Shown here in pieces: positions 20,234-32,096 of a stretch of DNA of 64,000 bases. Below the pieces are notes generated by a model. It was not told where the DNA came from. It was given only the letters and a program-made list of their open reading frames with translations, and ran no database searches. The stretch's first letter is position 1; each line of letters opens with the position of its first letter. The translations under genes were made by a program, and so were the position numbers. The DNA is from Lautropia sp. (GTDB taxonomy: Bacteria > Pseudomonadota > Gammaproteobacteria > Burkholderiales > Burkholderiaceae_E): positions 1 to 64,000 of the forward strand of contig JAUNLD010000004.1 of NCBI GenBank assembly GCA_030532425.1, given 5' to 3'.

Positions 20234-21106
20234 TCAGCGGGGAAAGGTCTGGCGCAGCCGGGCGGCGGTGTGCTCGATCAGTGCGCGGGAGATGCTGATG
20301 CCGGGCGGGGGCAGGTCGGGCAGCTGGTCGAGGTCGAACCAGCGGGCATCGCGCAGCTCGTCGGCGTCGATGCGGATGTCGCCCGCCAGCCACTCGGCCG
20401 TGAAGGCCAGCATCAGCGAATGCGGGAAGGGCCAGCTCTGGCTGCCGACATAGCGCAGCCGGTGTACACGCACGCCCACTTCTTCGAGCACTTCGCGGTG
20501 GATGGCGGCCTCGACCGATTCGCCGGCTTCGAGAAAGCCGGCGAGGGCGCTGTAGCGACCGTCGGGAAAGGTGTGGTTGCTGGCCAGCAGCAGCTGTCGG
20601 CCCCGGTTGATGAGCACCATCATCGCGGGCGAGATGCGCGGGTAGGTGCGCAGGCTACAGCGGGGACATTCGATGGCCCGTTCGCGCGGGCAGCGCTGCG
20701 TGGGGCTGCCGCAGGCTCCGCAGAAACGGTGGGTGCGCTGCCAGCCCAGCAGCTGCCCCCCCAGCATGGCGATGGCCATGTCGTCGTCGGGCAGGCGGCC
20801 CAGCCAGGCCCGCAAGCCCTGTGCCTGCCAGGCGCCGGGCAGGCTGGCAGGGTCGAGGCCGTCAGGCAGGGAGGCCGCCAGGCAGGGCCGGCCGGCGTGG
20901 TGGCCGATCAGCTCGACGCTGCCGATGGCCGAGAGCAGCGGGCGGTAGTCGGCCAGCACACGGGCTGGCGGACCGTCACGACGCTGCACCAGCTGATCGC
21001 CGGCAAACAGGCAGAGGATGCTGTCGGGGTCATCGAGCGCATGCCCGCTTCCGCCGCCGGGCTCGAAGCCGGCCGGCAGTTGCAGCATCGGGGGCAGCGC
21101 TGGCAT
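20234..21106 (-). CDS. nudC: NADH pyrophosphatase / NAD-decapping Nudix hydrolase
   Basis: 290 aa. NudC hydrolyses NAD(H) to NMN(H) and AMP and removes NAD caps from RNA. Seen: zinc ribbon FCGACG...CPRC, a complete Nudix box GFLEAGESVEAAIHREVLEEVGV (in two parts: GFLEAGESVEAA and REVLEEVGV), and the NADH-specific signature SQSWPFPHSLM downstream of it, which distinguishes NudC from other Nudix hydrolases. The N-terminal domain is divergent, as usual. It lies 20 bp downstream of the KTSC gene on the same strand, so the two may be co-transcribed. Confidence 0.93.
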   Translation of the reverse strand: MPALPPMLQLPAGFEPGGGSGHALDDPDSILCLFAGDQLVQRRDGPPARVLADYRPLLSAIGSVELIGHHAGRPCLAASLPDGLDPASLPGAWQAQGLRAWLGRLPDDDMAIAMLGGQLLGWQRTHRFCGACGSPTQRCPRERAIECPRCSLRTYPRISPAMMVLINRGRQLLLASNHTFPDGRYSALAGFLEAGESVEAAIHREVLEEVGVRVHRLRYVGSQSWPFPHSLMLAFTAEWLAGDIRIDADELRDARWFDLDQLPDLPPPGISISRALIEHTAARLRQTFPR

Positions 21107-21126
21107 CGTGGTGGGTCCGGTTGTCG

Positions 21127-21441
21127 TCAGGCGCCGTCCGTGCGCTGGAACAGCTGATTCAGGCGTTGCAGAGCGTCGTCGCGGTTGGGCTGTTCTCCCA
21201 GTGGGGGAGCGCTGGTCATCCGTGTCTGGGTCATCGGATACTCTTCGGCGATGCGGTCTTCCCAGAAGGCAGCCGGGTTGGGGGCCGCCAGAAAACGCCG
21301 GGCCACTTCGGCCGGCAAACTGCGGTAGCTGCGCAACACGCCATCCTGAAAGGCGATTTCGAGGATTTGCCGATTCTCGTCATAAGCGGCCGAACGGATC
21401 TTGCCGGCGTTCAGGGCACGATGCGGTAACAGGTATTTCAT
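21127..21441 (-). CDS. KTSC-domain protein
   Basis: 104 aa from the ATG at 21441, with AAGG 9 nt upstream; an upstream TTG would add three residues. The pattern of a short beta-rich core (LEIAFQDGVLRSYRSLPAEV) followed by FLAAPNPAAFWEDRIAEEYP fits the KTSC domain, a small domain often fused to lysyl-tRNA synthetase-like or nuclease proteins and of unclear function. The tail is Asn/Arg/Gln-rich. The promoter probably lies in the 78-bp divergent gap shared with the amidase gene. Confidence 0.7.
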   Translation of the reverse strand: MKYLLPHRALNAGKIRSAAYDENRQILEIAFQDGVLRSYRSLPAEVARRFLAAPNPAAFWEDRIAEEYPMTQTRMTSAPPLGEQPNRDDALQRLNQLFQRTDGA

Positions 21442-21519
21442 CGAAGGCAACCTTGCAAAGAGCTTTCATAATAGCGCCTATCCCCTGCAACTGTCCTTGA
21501 ACCGGGAGCTTTCATCGCC

Positions 21520-23743
<2,224 letters not shown>

Positions 23744-24541
23744 TCAGGCCCGGAAGCGGGCGCGGACCCGTTCGAGGTCGGCCGGGGTGTCGACGCCGGC
23801 CGGCGGGGCCTCGGTGGAGTGCAGCAGCTTGACGCCATAACCGTGATGCAGCACGCGCAGCTGTTCCAGTGCCTCGATCTCTTCGAGGGCACAGGGGGGC
23901 AGTGCCGCGTAGCGGGTGAGAAAGCCGCTCCGGTAGGCATACATGCCGATGTGACGCAAGGGCCGTGCCTCGGCAAAGGCCTGGTGGCTGGCCGGGCTGT
24001 CGGGGTCGATGCCGTGGACCAGCTGCTGGCGATGCCAGGGCAGCGGTGCGCGCGAGAACAGCAGGGCGCGGTCGCGGGCGTCGGCCACCACCTTGACGAC
24101 GTTGGGGTTGAACCAGTCGGCCGGGGTCTGCACCGGGTGGACGGCGGTGGCCATCGGGCAATCGGGATCCTGCGCCAGGCATTGCGCCAGATCGTCGATC
24201 AGCGCCGGGGGGATTTCGGGTTCGTCACCCTGGACGTTGACGACGATGGTGTCCTCGGCCAGCTCCATCAGCGTGATCGCCTCGGCCAGCCGCTCGGTGC
24301 CGGAGGCATGATCGCTGCGTGTCATGACGACCTCATGGCCGTGCTGGCGGGCGACGGCTGCGATCTCGGGGCTGTCGGTGGCGATGGCCACCTGGGTGGC
24401 CTGCGAGCGCCGGGCCTGATTGGCCACCCGGATCACCATCGGCACGCCGGCGATGTCGGCCAGCGGCTTGTTGGGCAGGCGGGTGGAGGCAAGCCGCGCC
24501 GGGATCAGCACGACAAAGGGGGCAGGGGGCCGGGCACTCAT
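23744..24541 (-). CDS. kdsB: 3-deoxy-manno-octulosonate cytidylyltransferase
   Basis: 265 aa. Activates KDO as CMP-KDO for lipopolysaccharide inner core synthesis. N-terminal nucleotide-binding signature VVLIPARLASTRLPNKPL; DIAGVPMVIRV; IVVNVQGDEPEIPP, with catalytic metal-binding Asp in QGDEP; HIGMYAYRSGFL near the C-terminus. Third gene after lpxK and the Trm112-like gene in a lipid A/KDO cluster on the minus strand; the gap from the Trm112-like stop is 8 bp. Confidence 0.96.
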   Translation of the reverse strand: MSARPPAPFVVLIPARLASTRLPNKPLADIAGVPMVIRVANQARRSQATQVAIATDSPEIAAVARQHGHEVVMTRSDHASGTERLAEAITLMELAEDTIVVNVQGDEPEIPPALIDDLAQCLAQDPDCPMATAVHPVQTPADWFNPNVVKVVADARDRALLFSRAPLPWHRQQLVHGIDPDSPASHQAFAEARPLRHIGMYAYRSGFLTRYAALPPCALEEIEALEQLRVLHHGYGVKLLHSTEAPPAGVDTPADLERVRARFRA

Positions 24542-24549
24542 CGGCTTGC

Positions 24550-24744
24550 TCAGGTGGCGGACGAGCCGGCGGGCGGTGTGGTGTCGTCGGCCAGTGGGGT
24601 GGCTTCCTGCTCGATCATCACCGGCACGCCGTCGCGGATCGGGAAGACCAGGCGGTCGGCCTTGCAGGTGAGGGTTTGCTGGGTGCGGTCGTGCACGAGT
24701 GGACCCTTGCACAGCGGGCAGACGAGAATGTCGAGAGCCATCAT
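24550..24744 (-). CDS. Trm112-family zinc-ribbon-like small protein (YcaR-like)
   Basis: 64 aa. Core [17 protein letters not shown] and [17 protein letters not shown] match the Trm112/YcaR family, which in Proteobacteria sits between lpxK and kdsB just as here. Only one CxxC pair is present (CPLC), plus one further Cys (TCKAD), so zinc binding is not certain. ATG overlaps the lpxK stop (ATGA); a second ATG follows immediately. Function unknown in bacteria. Confidence 0.9.
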   Translation of the reverse strand: MMALDILVCPLCKGPLVHDRTQQTLTCKADRLVFPIRDGVPVMIEQEATPLADDTTPPAGSSAT

Positions 24745-25832
24745 GATCGTGGAGGCGGAGCGAGTTCGGCGATCAGCCATTCTAGCAGTGCCGGCTCGGG
24801 CTCGGCCTCGATATCGAGCACCCGGCACCGCTGGCGCAACGCGGCATCGAAAGCCTGGCATTTGACGGCATCCTTGGCCGTCATGATGATCTGCGGTTGC
24901 GGCAGGCTGGCCAGCCACGCGGCGCTGATCGGTGCGTGATCGGCCAGCGGATGGGCGACGATGTCCAGCCCCAGGGTGCGCAGGGTGTCGAAGAAGCGCT
25001 CCGGCCGCGAGATGCCGGCCACGGCAGCCAGGGTCTGCCCGCGGTGGCGGGCGACGAAATCGGCGGGCAGCCAGCGCTGGCTGCCATCGAGGCTGCGGAT
25101 GGCGGTGGTGCGGGTGCGGGTGTCAAAAGCGTGTGGCCGGCCGCTGGTGGTGGGGGGCAGCGCCTGGCGGGCGGCCGGGGCCATCTGCCCGGGCAGCAGC
25201 AGCGCATCGACGCTGGCCAGCCGCGAGGCCGGCTCACGCAACGGCCCGGCGGGCAGGCAGTGGCCGTTGCCCAGGCCCAGCGGGTGCATCAGCACCAGTT
25301 CCAGCCGGCGGGGCAGGGCCACGTGCTGAAGCCCGTCATCCGAAATCACCACATCCAGTTCGGGGTGGGTCCGGGTGAGCAGATCCAGCGCGGCCTTGCG
25401 CCGCGGGCTGACCGCGACCGGACAACCACTCTGGCTGGCCAGCAGCAGCGCTTCGTCGCCGGCTACCGCCACCGGCGTGCCGGCATCCACCAGCCGGGGG
25501 GCCTCGTCGGCCGTGCGATAGCCCCGGGCCAGCAGGCCCACCTTCAGCCCGCGTTCGCGCAGCTGGCGGCAGAGCGCCAGTACCATGGGGGTCTTGCCAC
25601 TGCCGCCCACCACCAGGTTGCCGACGATGATGACGGCCGGTGGCGGTGAGCCGGGAAGCGTTCGGGGAATCGTGCGGCTGCGTCGTCGGGCCAGGGCGGC
25701 CACCAGCCACGAGAGGGGCAGGGCAAGCGGTGCCAGCAGCAGGGCCGGCAGGCGGTCTGCGCCACGTGTCTGGCGGAACCAGACACGCAACAGCCAGGCT
25801 TCGAGGCGTTGGCGCAGACCTTCAGGGATCAC
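24741..25832 (-). CDS. lpxK: Tetraacyldisaccharide 4'-kinase
   Basis: 363 aa inner-membrane-associated P-loop kinase of lipid A synthesis that adds the 4' phosphate. N-terminal hydrophobic segment [18 protein letters not shown] anchors it; Walker A in [14 protein letters not shown] at about residues 70-83; [11 protein letters not shown] is the characteristic second motif; [11 protein letters not shown] near the C-terminus. GTG start one base after the exbD stop. The exbB-exbD-lpxK-Trm112-kdsB order is typical for this group of bacteria. Confidence 0.95.
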   Translation of the reverse strand: MIPEGLRQRLEAWLLRVWFRQTRGADRLPALLLAPLALPLSWLVAALARRRSRTIPRTLPGSPPPAVIIVGNLVVGGSGKTPMVLALCRQLRERGLKVGLLARGYRTADEAPRLVDAGTPVAVAGDEALLLASQSGCPVAVSPRRKAALDLLTRTHPELDVVISDDGLQHVALPRRLELVLMHPLGLGNGHCLPAGPLREPASRLASVDALLLPGQMAPAARQALPPTTSGRPHAFDTRTRTTAIRSLDGSQRWLPADFVARHRGQTLAAVAGISRPERFFDTLRTLGLDIVAHPLADHAPISAAWLASLPQPQIIMTAKDAVKCQAFDAALRQRCRVLDIEAEPEPALLEWLIAELAPPPRS

Positions 25833-25833
25833 G

Positions 25834-26253
25834 TCACTGCGTCGCCCGGGTCTGTGTGGCGAAGCTCACCTTGGGCAGACCGGCCATGCGGGCACCTTCC
25901 ATCACGTTGATGACGGCCTGGTGAGGCGCCTGGGCGTCGGCAAAGATCACCACCGTGGGGGTGCCTTCACCGGCGGCGCGTTGCAGCTCGCCCGCCAGCA
26001 TGGCCTGGTCGGCCTGTCCGACGATCTGCTGCCCAATGCGGTACTGGCCGTCGGCCGTGATGCTGACCAGGATCTGTTGCGGTGCCTCCGGCGTCGGCTT
26101 GCCGCTGGCCGAAGGCAGATCCACCGCCAGTTCGCGGTAGCGGTTGTAGGTGGTGGTGACCATCAGGAAGATGAGGATCACCAGCAGCAGGTCGATCAGC
26201 GGGATGAAATTGATTTCCGGCTCTTCACGCCGGATCGATCGGCGAAAGTTCAA
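25834..26253 (-). CDS. exbD: ExbD/TolR-family biopolymer transport protein
   Basis: 139 aa. One transmembrane helix (INFIPLIDLLLVILIFLM) with the conserved Asp in LIDLLLV that carries protons, followed by a periplasmic domain. Start is TTG, overlapping the exbB stop as TTGA, with GGGAG 6 nt upstream; family members begin exactly at MNFRR. With ExbB it forms an inner-membrane motor; in the lpxK cluster it may energise lipid or TonB-dependent transport, but no tonB is nearby. TolR is a less likely alternative because tolA/tolB are absent. Confidence 0.9.
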   Translation of the reverse strand: MNFRRSIRREEPEINFIPLIDLLLVILIFLMVTTTYNRYRELAVDLPSASGKPTPEAPQQILVSITADGQYRIGQQIVGQADQAMLAGELQRAAGEGTPTVVIFADAQAPHQAVINVMEGARMAGLPKVSFATQTRATQ

Positions 26254-26861
26254 TGCCGGCTCCCGATACCTTTGATGACGTCGACCAGGCGCAGCGACTG
26301 CTGTTCCATCTCGACCAGGAAATCATCCACCCGGCCACGGAAGGCGCGATAGGCGATCAGGGCCGGAATGGCCACGCCGATCCCGAAGGCGGTGTTGTAG
26401 AGCGCCACCGAGATACCATAGGCCAGCTTGGTCGGGTCGTTGCCGGTGGGTGATTGCGAACCGAAGATCTCGATCATGCCGATGACGGTGCCGAACAGGC
26501 CCAGCAGCGGGGCGACGGTGGCCAGGGTGCCCAGCGTCGGCAGAAAGCGCTCCAGATCATGGGCGACGGCACGACCGCTTTCTTCCATCGCGTCCTTGAT
26601 CATGTCGCGTGACTCGAATTCGTGGCGCAAGCCGTTGGCCAGCACCCGGCCCAGTGCCGAGGAGCGCTCGACGCGGCCAAGCATCTCGGCATTGAGCTGG
26701 CGGTTGCGGTGCAGGCCCACCACCTCCTCCAGCAGGCCGGGCGGAATGATCTTGCGTCGCTGCAGCGTCAGCGAGCGTTCGACGATCAGGGCAACCGTGG
26801 CGATCGATGCGATGATGAGGAACCAGATGGGCCAGCCTGCGGCCTGGATGATGGAGAACAA
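26250..26861 (-). CDS. exbB: ExbB/TolQ-family proton channel protein
   Basis: 203 aa from a TTG start preceded by GGAG at 8 nt; this gives the usual family N-terminus (FSIIQAAGWPIWFLIIAS). Three transmembrane segments: about residues 6-26, 105-130 and 150-175, the second including TLATVAPLLGLFGTVIGMIE, the hallmark of the family. It precedes exbD with a 4-bp overlap. An upstream GTG/ATG start would add an unlike, basic N-terminus. The divergent region towards xseA should hold its promoter. Confidence 0.9.
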   Translation of the reverse strand: MFSIIQAAGWPIWFLIIASIATVALIVERSLTLQRRKIIPPGLLEEVVGLHRNRQLNAEMLGRVERSSALGRVLANGLRHEFESRDMIKDAMEESGRAVAHDLERFLPTLGTLATVAPLLGLFGTVIGMIEIFGSQSPTGNDPTKLAYGISVALYNTAFGIGVAIPALIAYRAFRGRVDDFLVEMEQQSLRLVDVIKGIGSRH

Positions 26862-27189
26862 GGGGCAAACTCCAGTAAAGCGTGATCTTCTGCGCAGCAT
26901 TGTGCGCGAACGCTGGGGATTGTCGGTTTTTTTGACCGCGGTCGGCAAGTGTGGCATGGCCGTTCGTCGGTGGGGTGGGGTGCCCTGTGGACAACGTTGT
27001 GGAGATCGGTGTCCGGGCCGCGTAATTACTGGAAAAGTGCCTGGTGGATGGATGTTGCTGCATGCTGTATCACAGCAAAAAGCCCATAAGATTCAATCAT
27101 TTGGTGAAAATGCGGTGTGAATGGCAGCTGCCGACGGTTGGCGGCTTCCCATACACGAACTGTCGTCACTTGTGTGGATAAGCGTACCG
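26862..27189. other. 328-bp divergent region between exbB and xseA
   Basis: Moderately AT-rich for this genome between about 27000 and 27115. It must carry promoters for both directions, but no unambiguous -35/-10 pair could be read. No gene or terminator seen. Confidence 0.35.
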
Positions 27190-28731
27190 ATGAAACAACA
27201 GGACAGCCTTGTTACAGGCAGCCCGCAGCCATTTACGAAAGATGTCGTCCTGACAGTCGGCCAGTTGAACCGGATGGCCGGCCGTCTGTTGCAGGAGACG
27301 CTGGGGGTCGTGCGCGTCAGTGGCGAACTTTCCAATGTCACCCGTGCCGCCAGCGGGCACTGGTATTTCACCCTGAAAGAGGCGGGGGCCAGCGTGCGGG
27401 CCGTGATGTTCCGCGGTGTGGCCCAGCAGATCGATTTTGTGCCACGTGAGGGCGATCGGGTCGAGGTGCGGGCACGGGTGTCGCTTTACGAGGCCCGGGG
27501 CGATTTCCAGCTGGTGGTGGAACGGCTTCAGCGTGCCGGGGCGGGGGATGTCTGGCAGCGCTTTGCCCGCCTGAAGGCGCGCTTGCAGGCCGAGGGGCTG
27601 TTCGACCCCGGCCGCAAGCAGCTGCTGCCGCCGGTGGTCGATACCGTGGGGGTCATCAGCTCGCTGAAGGCCGCTGCGCTCCAGGATGTGCTGACCACGC
27701 TGAGACGGCGGGCACCGCAGCTGCGCGTCATCATCTACCCGGCGGCGGTGCAGGGCCAGCAGGCGCCGGCCGAATTGCGGCGGGCACTGGCTGCGGCCGA
27801 GGCGCGGCAGGAGTGTGATGTGCTGCTGCTGGTGCGCGGAGGGGGCTCTTTCGAGGATCTGGACGCCTTCAACGACGAGGCGCTGGCCCGGCAGCTGGCG
27901 GCCTGCACGCTGCCGGTGGTGAGTGGGGTCGGCCATGAATCCGACTTCACGATCTGTGATTTCGTGGCGGATGTGCGGGCACCGACACCGACGGCGGCGG
28001 CCGAGCTGGTCAGCCCCGACCGGGTGGCCGACCTGCAACGGCTGCATCGCCAGAGCCAGCGGCTGCATCACGGCATGCGGCTGGCGCTGGCCCAGCGCGG
28101 GCAGCGGCTGGATGTGGCCGAACGGCTGCTGCGCTCGCCCCGTCAGCAGGTGCAGGCCCGCCAGCAGCAGCTGGCGCAGGCGGTGCAACGCCTGCAGCAG
28201 GGCATGCGCTGGCTGCTGGCTGCCCGGCAACAGCGTTGGCAGCGCCAGGCCGGCCGCCTGCAGGCGCCCCGGCTGAGCGAGGCCCGGGCCCGGCTGGCAC
28301 GGGCCGAGCAGCGGCTTGTGCACGCGGCCGGGCAGTGCTGGCAGCGGGCGCACAACCGGCTGACGCTGGCCGAAACCAGTCTGGGCCTCATCAGCCCCCT
28401 GGCCGTGCTGGAGCGCGGCTACGCCATCGTCCGTGACGGGGCGGGGGCACTGCTGGGCTCGGCTGCGGCCGTGCGGCCGGGGGAGCGGCTCGACATCCGC
28501 CTGCGTGATGGCCACGTGCAGGCACGGGTGGAGGCGACTGCTCCGGCCGGGCAGGCCGATGGGGCAGGCCGGAGCGCGGCGCCTGCCGGGACGGCTGGCG
28601 TGGCCGAGCGGCCAGGCAGCGCTGGAGAGGCCGGCAAGGCAGGAGAGGCGGGGGCGGTTGGCAAGGTTGGAACGGCCGGGCCTGTACGGCGAAACCGGAC
28701 CATGCCGTCCAAGCCGGGTGAAGGTGACTGA
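27190..28731 (+). CDS. xseA: Exodeoxyribonuclease VII large subunit
   Basis: 513 aa from the chosen ATG; an earlier ATG at 27121 would add 23 residues not usual for the family. N-terminal OB fold (VLTVGQLNRMAGRLL, GELSN, HWYFTLKEAGASVRAVMF), then the nuclease domain with GVISSLKAAALQDVLTTL, VLLLVRGGGSFEDLDAFNDE and PVVSGVGHESDFTICDFVAD, then a long Gln/Arg-rich coiled-coil region. The last 60 or so residues are a Gly/Ala-rich tail (repeats of GEAGKAGEAG type) not normally present. ExoVII degrades single-stranded DNA with XseB, which is not encoded here. Confidence 0.95.
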   Translation: MKQQDSLVTGSPQPFTKDVVLTVGQLNRMAGRLLQETLGVVRVSGELSNVTRAASGHWYFTLKEAGASVRAVMFRGVAQQIDFVPREGDRVEVRARVSLYEARGDFQLVVERLQRAGAGDVWQRFARLKARLQAEGLFDPGRKQLLPPVVDTVGVISSLKAAALQDVLTTLRRRAPQLRVIIYPAAVQGQQAPAELRRALAAAEARQECDVLLLVRGGGSFEDLDAFNDEALARQLAACTLPVVSGVGHESDFTICDFVADVRAPTPTAAAELVSPDRVADLQRLHRQSQRLHHGMRLALAQRGQRLDVAERLLRSPRQQVQARQQQLAQAVQRLQQGMRWLLAARQQRWQRQAGRLQAPRLSEARARLARAEQRLVHAAGQCWQRAHNRLTLAETSLGLISPLAVLERGYAIVRDGAGALLGSAAAVRPGERLDIRLRDGHVQARVEATAPAGQADGAGRSAAPAGTAGVAERPGSAGEAGKAGEAGAVGKVGTAGPVRRNRTMPSKPGEGD

Positions 28732-28954
28732 GCCCTGGAGGTGGCTGATCTCAACAGTAGCCAACTGCCGTCATCCTCATGTAGCTTGTCTGATTTTTTG
28801 TCTTTTGTTCACTTTTTGTGGATGTGCCCGCCTTGAAAAAACCGGGGAGCTCCCCATCTGTTCAGCTCCGTGGTCGTGTTGGCAATCCTGCCGACAGGGC
28901 TTCCTGCTCTTTCGGGAGCAACTTTCCAAAACCAAAACGAGAGGCATCAAGACT

Positions 28955-29203
28955 ATGGAATTCATCCAAATGTGCGTGACGGGCCTGATCGTCGGCCTGC
29001 TGGCGCGTGCGATCATGCCGGGCACCCAGTCGCATGGCTGGATCATGACCATCATCCTGGGTATTGCCGGTGCTGCCGTTGCCAACTTTGTTGGTGGCGC
29101 CATCGGTTTGTACACTGTCGGTGAAACTGCTGGCTGGATTGCCTCGGTGCTGGGCGCCATCCTGGTGCTGTTCATCTACGGCAAGGTGGTTGGCAGGAAG
29201 TGA
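28955..29203 (+). CDS. GlsB/YeaQ/YmgE-family stress membrane protein
   Basis: 82 aa, nearly all hydrophobic. Three membrane helices: residues 4-22, 29-48, 58-79. Family features GLIVGLLARAIMPG and IILGIAGAAVANFVGG are clear. This family (also called transglycosylase-associated) responds to general stress; molecular role unknown. The upstream 223 bp includes a 12-bp perfect palindrome GGGGAGCTCCCC at 28844-28855 and a T-rich stretch after xseA that could terminate xseA. Confidence 0.88.
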   Translation: MEFIQMCVTGLIVGLLARAIMPGTQSHGWIMTIILGIAGAAVANFVGGAIGLYTVGETAGWIASVLGAILVLFIYGKVVGRK

Positions 29204-29358
29204 GCCTGGCCCATGTCATCCGACCGGCCCTGAAGGCCGGACAATCCGCCTGATCCGTGTTGATCGGGGGGTGTCGATCAGATGACATTCACCGCAAGGG
29301 GCGCCTGCCCAGGCAGCCCCTTCGCGTCACTCGCACCCAACCTCGCCCGTGCAGGCCG

Positions 29359-29880
29359 TCATGGCCTCGCGCGGGCGTTGTCGCTTGTGGGCTGCGCGTT
29401 GGTTGCCGGCAGCCCGTCCACCTGGTGCCCTTCGCCCAGGCCGCGGGCCGCAAACCAGCCCTGATTCATCTCCAGTGCCATCCGTATCGGCCGGCTGGGG
29501 CAATGGTGGTTGTCCTCGTCCCCGGGCTGCATGTCGGCCAGGTTGGTGATCCGGCCCGTCTCGTCGATGAAGGCGATGGTCAGCGGGATCAGCGTGTTCT
29601 TCATCCAGAAGCAGTAGCGCGCCGGCTGCTCGAAGACGAACAGCATGCCGTGGTTTTCCGGCATGCTGCTGCGCTGCATCAGCCCACGCTCACGCTCGGC
29701 GGGAGTGGCAGCAACCTCGGCCCTGATCTCATGCGGGCCGATGCGCAGCCCGGCCAGGGGCAGGCGGTACTGGGCCGCAGCGACAGGCTGGTCGGCCAGC
29801 TGCGAGGCCAGGGCGGCACACAGGGCCAGGGTGAGGGTCAACGCCCGGGCAGGGCCCGGCCGGCGATGGGGAAGGTTCAT
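29359..29880 (-). CDS. DUF192-family secreted protein
   Basis: 173 aa from the ATG at 29880 with AGGGA upstream. Signal peptide: basic [23 protein letters not shown] with cleavage likely after VAA. The DUF192 core follows: [38 protein letters not shown] and [13 protein letters not shown], all conserved in this family. Function not established. Convergent or adjacent to icd in many related genomes; here it is divergent from icd. Confidence 0.88.
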   Translation of the reverse strand: MNLPHRRPGPARALTLTLALCAALASQLADQPVAAAQYRLPLAGLRIGPHEIRAEVAATPAERERGLMQRSSMPENHGMLFVFEQPARYCFWMKNTLIPLTIAFIDETGRITNLADMQPGDEDNHHCPSRPIRMALEMNQGWFAARGLGEGHQVDGLPATNAQPTSDNARARP

Positions 29881-30051
29881 AGTGTTTTCCCTGATTCGGG
29901 GCGCAAAGAAGGTGGCCATGGGCGCCATGGCGAACCGGGCGCGGAAAGCCTTTGGCATAATTTACCCTCTCTGATGCGTAGCCGCAGCCCGCCGGGCGTT
30001 GCTGCGTGCCCGTGTTACCCCGGTTTCAAACCGTACCAAGGTCCATCGCAC

Positions 30052-31305
30052 ATGTACAAACATATCAAGGTTCCCACCGAAGGCCAGAAAATCACCGTCA
30101 ACCCGGATTTCTCCCTGAACGTGCCGGACAACCCGATCGTTCCCTACATCGAGGGCGATGGCACCGGCATCGACATCACGCCGGTGATGCTGAAGGTGGT
30201 GGATGCGGCCGTCGAGAAAGCCTATGGCGGCAAGCGCAAGATCCACTGGATGGAGATCTATGCCGGTGAGAAGTCCACCCAGGTCTACGGCCCCGACGTC
30301 TGGCTGCCCGACGAGACGCTGGACGTGCTGCGCGAGTATGTCGTCTCGATCAAGGGCCCGCTGACCACGCCGGTCGGCGGTGGCATCCGTTCGCTGAACG
30401 TCGCCCTGCGCCAGCAGCTCGACCTCTATGTCTGCCTGCGGCCGGTGCAGTACTTCGACGGCGTGCCCTCGCCGGTGAAGGAGCCGCAGAAGACCGACAT
30501 GGTGATCTTCCGCGAGAATTCCGAAGACATCTACGCCGGCATCGAGTACGAGGCCGAGACCGACAAGGCGAAGAAACTGATCGACTTCCTGCAGAACGAG
30601 CTGGGTGTCAACAAGATCCGCTTCCCCGAGACCTCGGGCATCGGTGTCAAGCCGGTGTCGCGCGAAGGCACCGAGCGTCTGGTGCGCAAGGCCATCCAGT
30701 ACGCGATCGACAATGACAAGCCGTCGGTCACGCTGGTGCACAAGGGCAACATCATGAAGTTCACCGAAGGCGGCTTCCGTGACTGGGGCTATGCACTGGC
30801 CAGGAACGAGTTCGGCGCCGAGCTGCTGGACGGCGGCCCATGGATGAAGCTGAAGAACCCGAAGACCGGCAAGGAGATCATCATCAAGGACTCGATCGCC
30901 GATGCCTTCCTGCAGCAGATCCTGCTGCGCCCGGCCGAGTACTCGGTGATCGCCACGCTGAACCTGAACGGCGACTACATCTCCGACGCGCTGGCTGCCC
31001 AGGTCGGTGGCATCGGCATCGCCCCGGGTGCGAACCTGTCGGATTCGGTCGCCATGTTCGAGGCCACGCACGGCACGGCACCCAAGTATGCTGGCAAGGA
31101 CTACGTGAACCCCGGTTCCGAGATCCTGTCGGCCGAGATGATGCTGCGTCACATGGGCTGGACCGAAGCGGCCGACCTCATCATCTCGTCGATGAAGAAG
31201 GCCATCGCCTCGAAGAAGGTCACCTATGACTTTGCCCGCCTGATGAAGGACGCCGAGCAGGTGTCGTGCTCGGGCTTCGGTCAGGTGATGATCGACAACA
31301 TGTAA
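30052..31305 (+). CDS. icd: Isocitrate dehydrogenase (NADP+)
   Basis: 417 aa, same length class as E. coli Icd (416). Oxidatively decarboxylates isocitrate to 2-oxoglutarate in the TCA cycle. Signatures: [16 protein letters not shown], the regulatory-serine loop [31 protein letters not shown], and the NADP-binding segment [20 protein letters not shown]. Since the serine loop is intact, control by AceK phosphorylation is possible. A CATAAT box at 29956-29961 may be the -10 of its promoter, giving a leader of about 85 nt. Followed by a strong terminator. Confidence 0.97.
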   Translation: MYKHIKVPTEGQKITVNPDFSLNVPDNPIVPYIEGDGTGIDITPVMLKVVDAAVEKAYGGKRKIHWMEIYAGEKSTQVYGPDVWLPDETLDVLREYVVSIKGPLTTPVGGGIRSLNVALRQQLDLYVCLRPVQYFDGVPSPVKEPQKTDMVIFRENSEDIYAGIEYEAETDKAKKLIDFLQNELGVNKIRFPETSGIGVKPVSREGTERLVRKAIQYAIDNDKPSVTLVHKGNIMKFTEGGFRDWGYALARNEFGAELLDGGPWMKLKNPKTGKEIIIKDSIADAFLQQILLRPAEYSVIATLNLNGDYISDALAAQVGGIGIAPGANLSDSVAMFEATHGTAPKYAGKDYVNPGSEILSAEMMLRHMGWTEAADLIISSMKKAIASKKVTYDFARLMKDAEQVSCSGFGQVMIDNM

Positions 31306-31342
31306 GGCTGCCGGGGCGTTGCCGCCCCCTCTCCTTGCTCAG

Positions 31343-31378
31343 GGCGCCGCCATCTTCAGGGGATGGGGCGCCTTTTTT
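31343..31378 (+). terminator. Rho-independent terminator of icd
   Basis: GGCGCC-G-CCATC / GATGG-GGCGCC stem with one bulged G, followed by six T residues, 37 bp after the icd stop. Confidence 0.85.
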
Positions 31379-31447
31379 CATATCTGTACATGTGTGTTCG
31401 CAGGCGCAATGATCCCCAGTCATCCAGATTGGTGGGGTAAGGCAGCC

Positions 31448-31887
31448 ATGACCGAAGACCAGATACCCAGTCCGGGAGAGTTCTTGCTCTATGAAACGGA
31501 AGACGGCAGAACCAGGGTGGAGTGTCGCTTCGTTGATGACTCGCTGTGGCTCACGCAGGCGCTGATGGCCGAGCTGTTCCAAACCTCGCCACAGAACATC
31601 ACCCTTCATTTGAAGGCGCTTTACTCAGAAGGGGAGATCGCTCTGGAGGCAACTTGTAAGTCTTACTTACTGGTTCGATCTGAGGGAGGCCGGCAGGTTC
31701 GCCGCACCGTCGAGTTCTACAACCTGGACGCCATCCTGGCCGTCGGCTACCGGGTCCGGTCGCGCGTGGCACGCAGTTTCGCCGGTGGGCCACGGAGCGG
31801 CTGCGCGAGTATCTCACTGCCCAGTCGCCCAGGGGCATGCTGCTCTGGGTTATGGTCACAATTGTCCGCACAGGCGAGTTTGTCTGA
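31448..31887 (+). pseudogene. Broken rhuM-family gene (RhuM/virulence-associated)
   Basis: The first 105 codons from ATG 31448 encode a clear RhuM N-terminus: SPGEFLLYETEDG, LWLTQALMAELFQTSPQNI, RTVEFYNLDAILAVGYRVRS. One base is then missing between 31762 and 31765, and the family sequence RGTQFRRWATERLREYL continues in the +1-related frame, which stops at 31887 after about 20 unrelated residues. The remaining C-terminal two thirds expected in RhuM are absent. RhuM genes travel on islands and prophages, so this is likely a decayed insertion between icd and pflB. No terminal repeats or transposase remain. Confidence 0.75.
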
Positions 31888-32096
31888 CGGGAGCTTCCTT
31901 GCCAGACGGAGAGCTTTGGCCGAATATTTGGCCAATTATGGCTTGTTGCGTTGCCGCATTTTCATTAAACGGAATTCCGTGAACCGTTCGTGCTCATGCC
32001 GGTGCCGAACAGCAACTATTCATACGGGAAAGATACGCTGGTGTTATCCTGTCCGTTAAGGAGATATTTTCAATCAGGCATTATCAGGAGCGCAGC

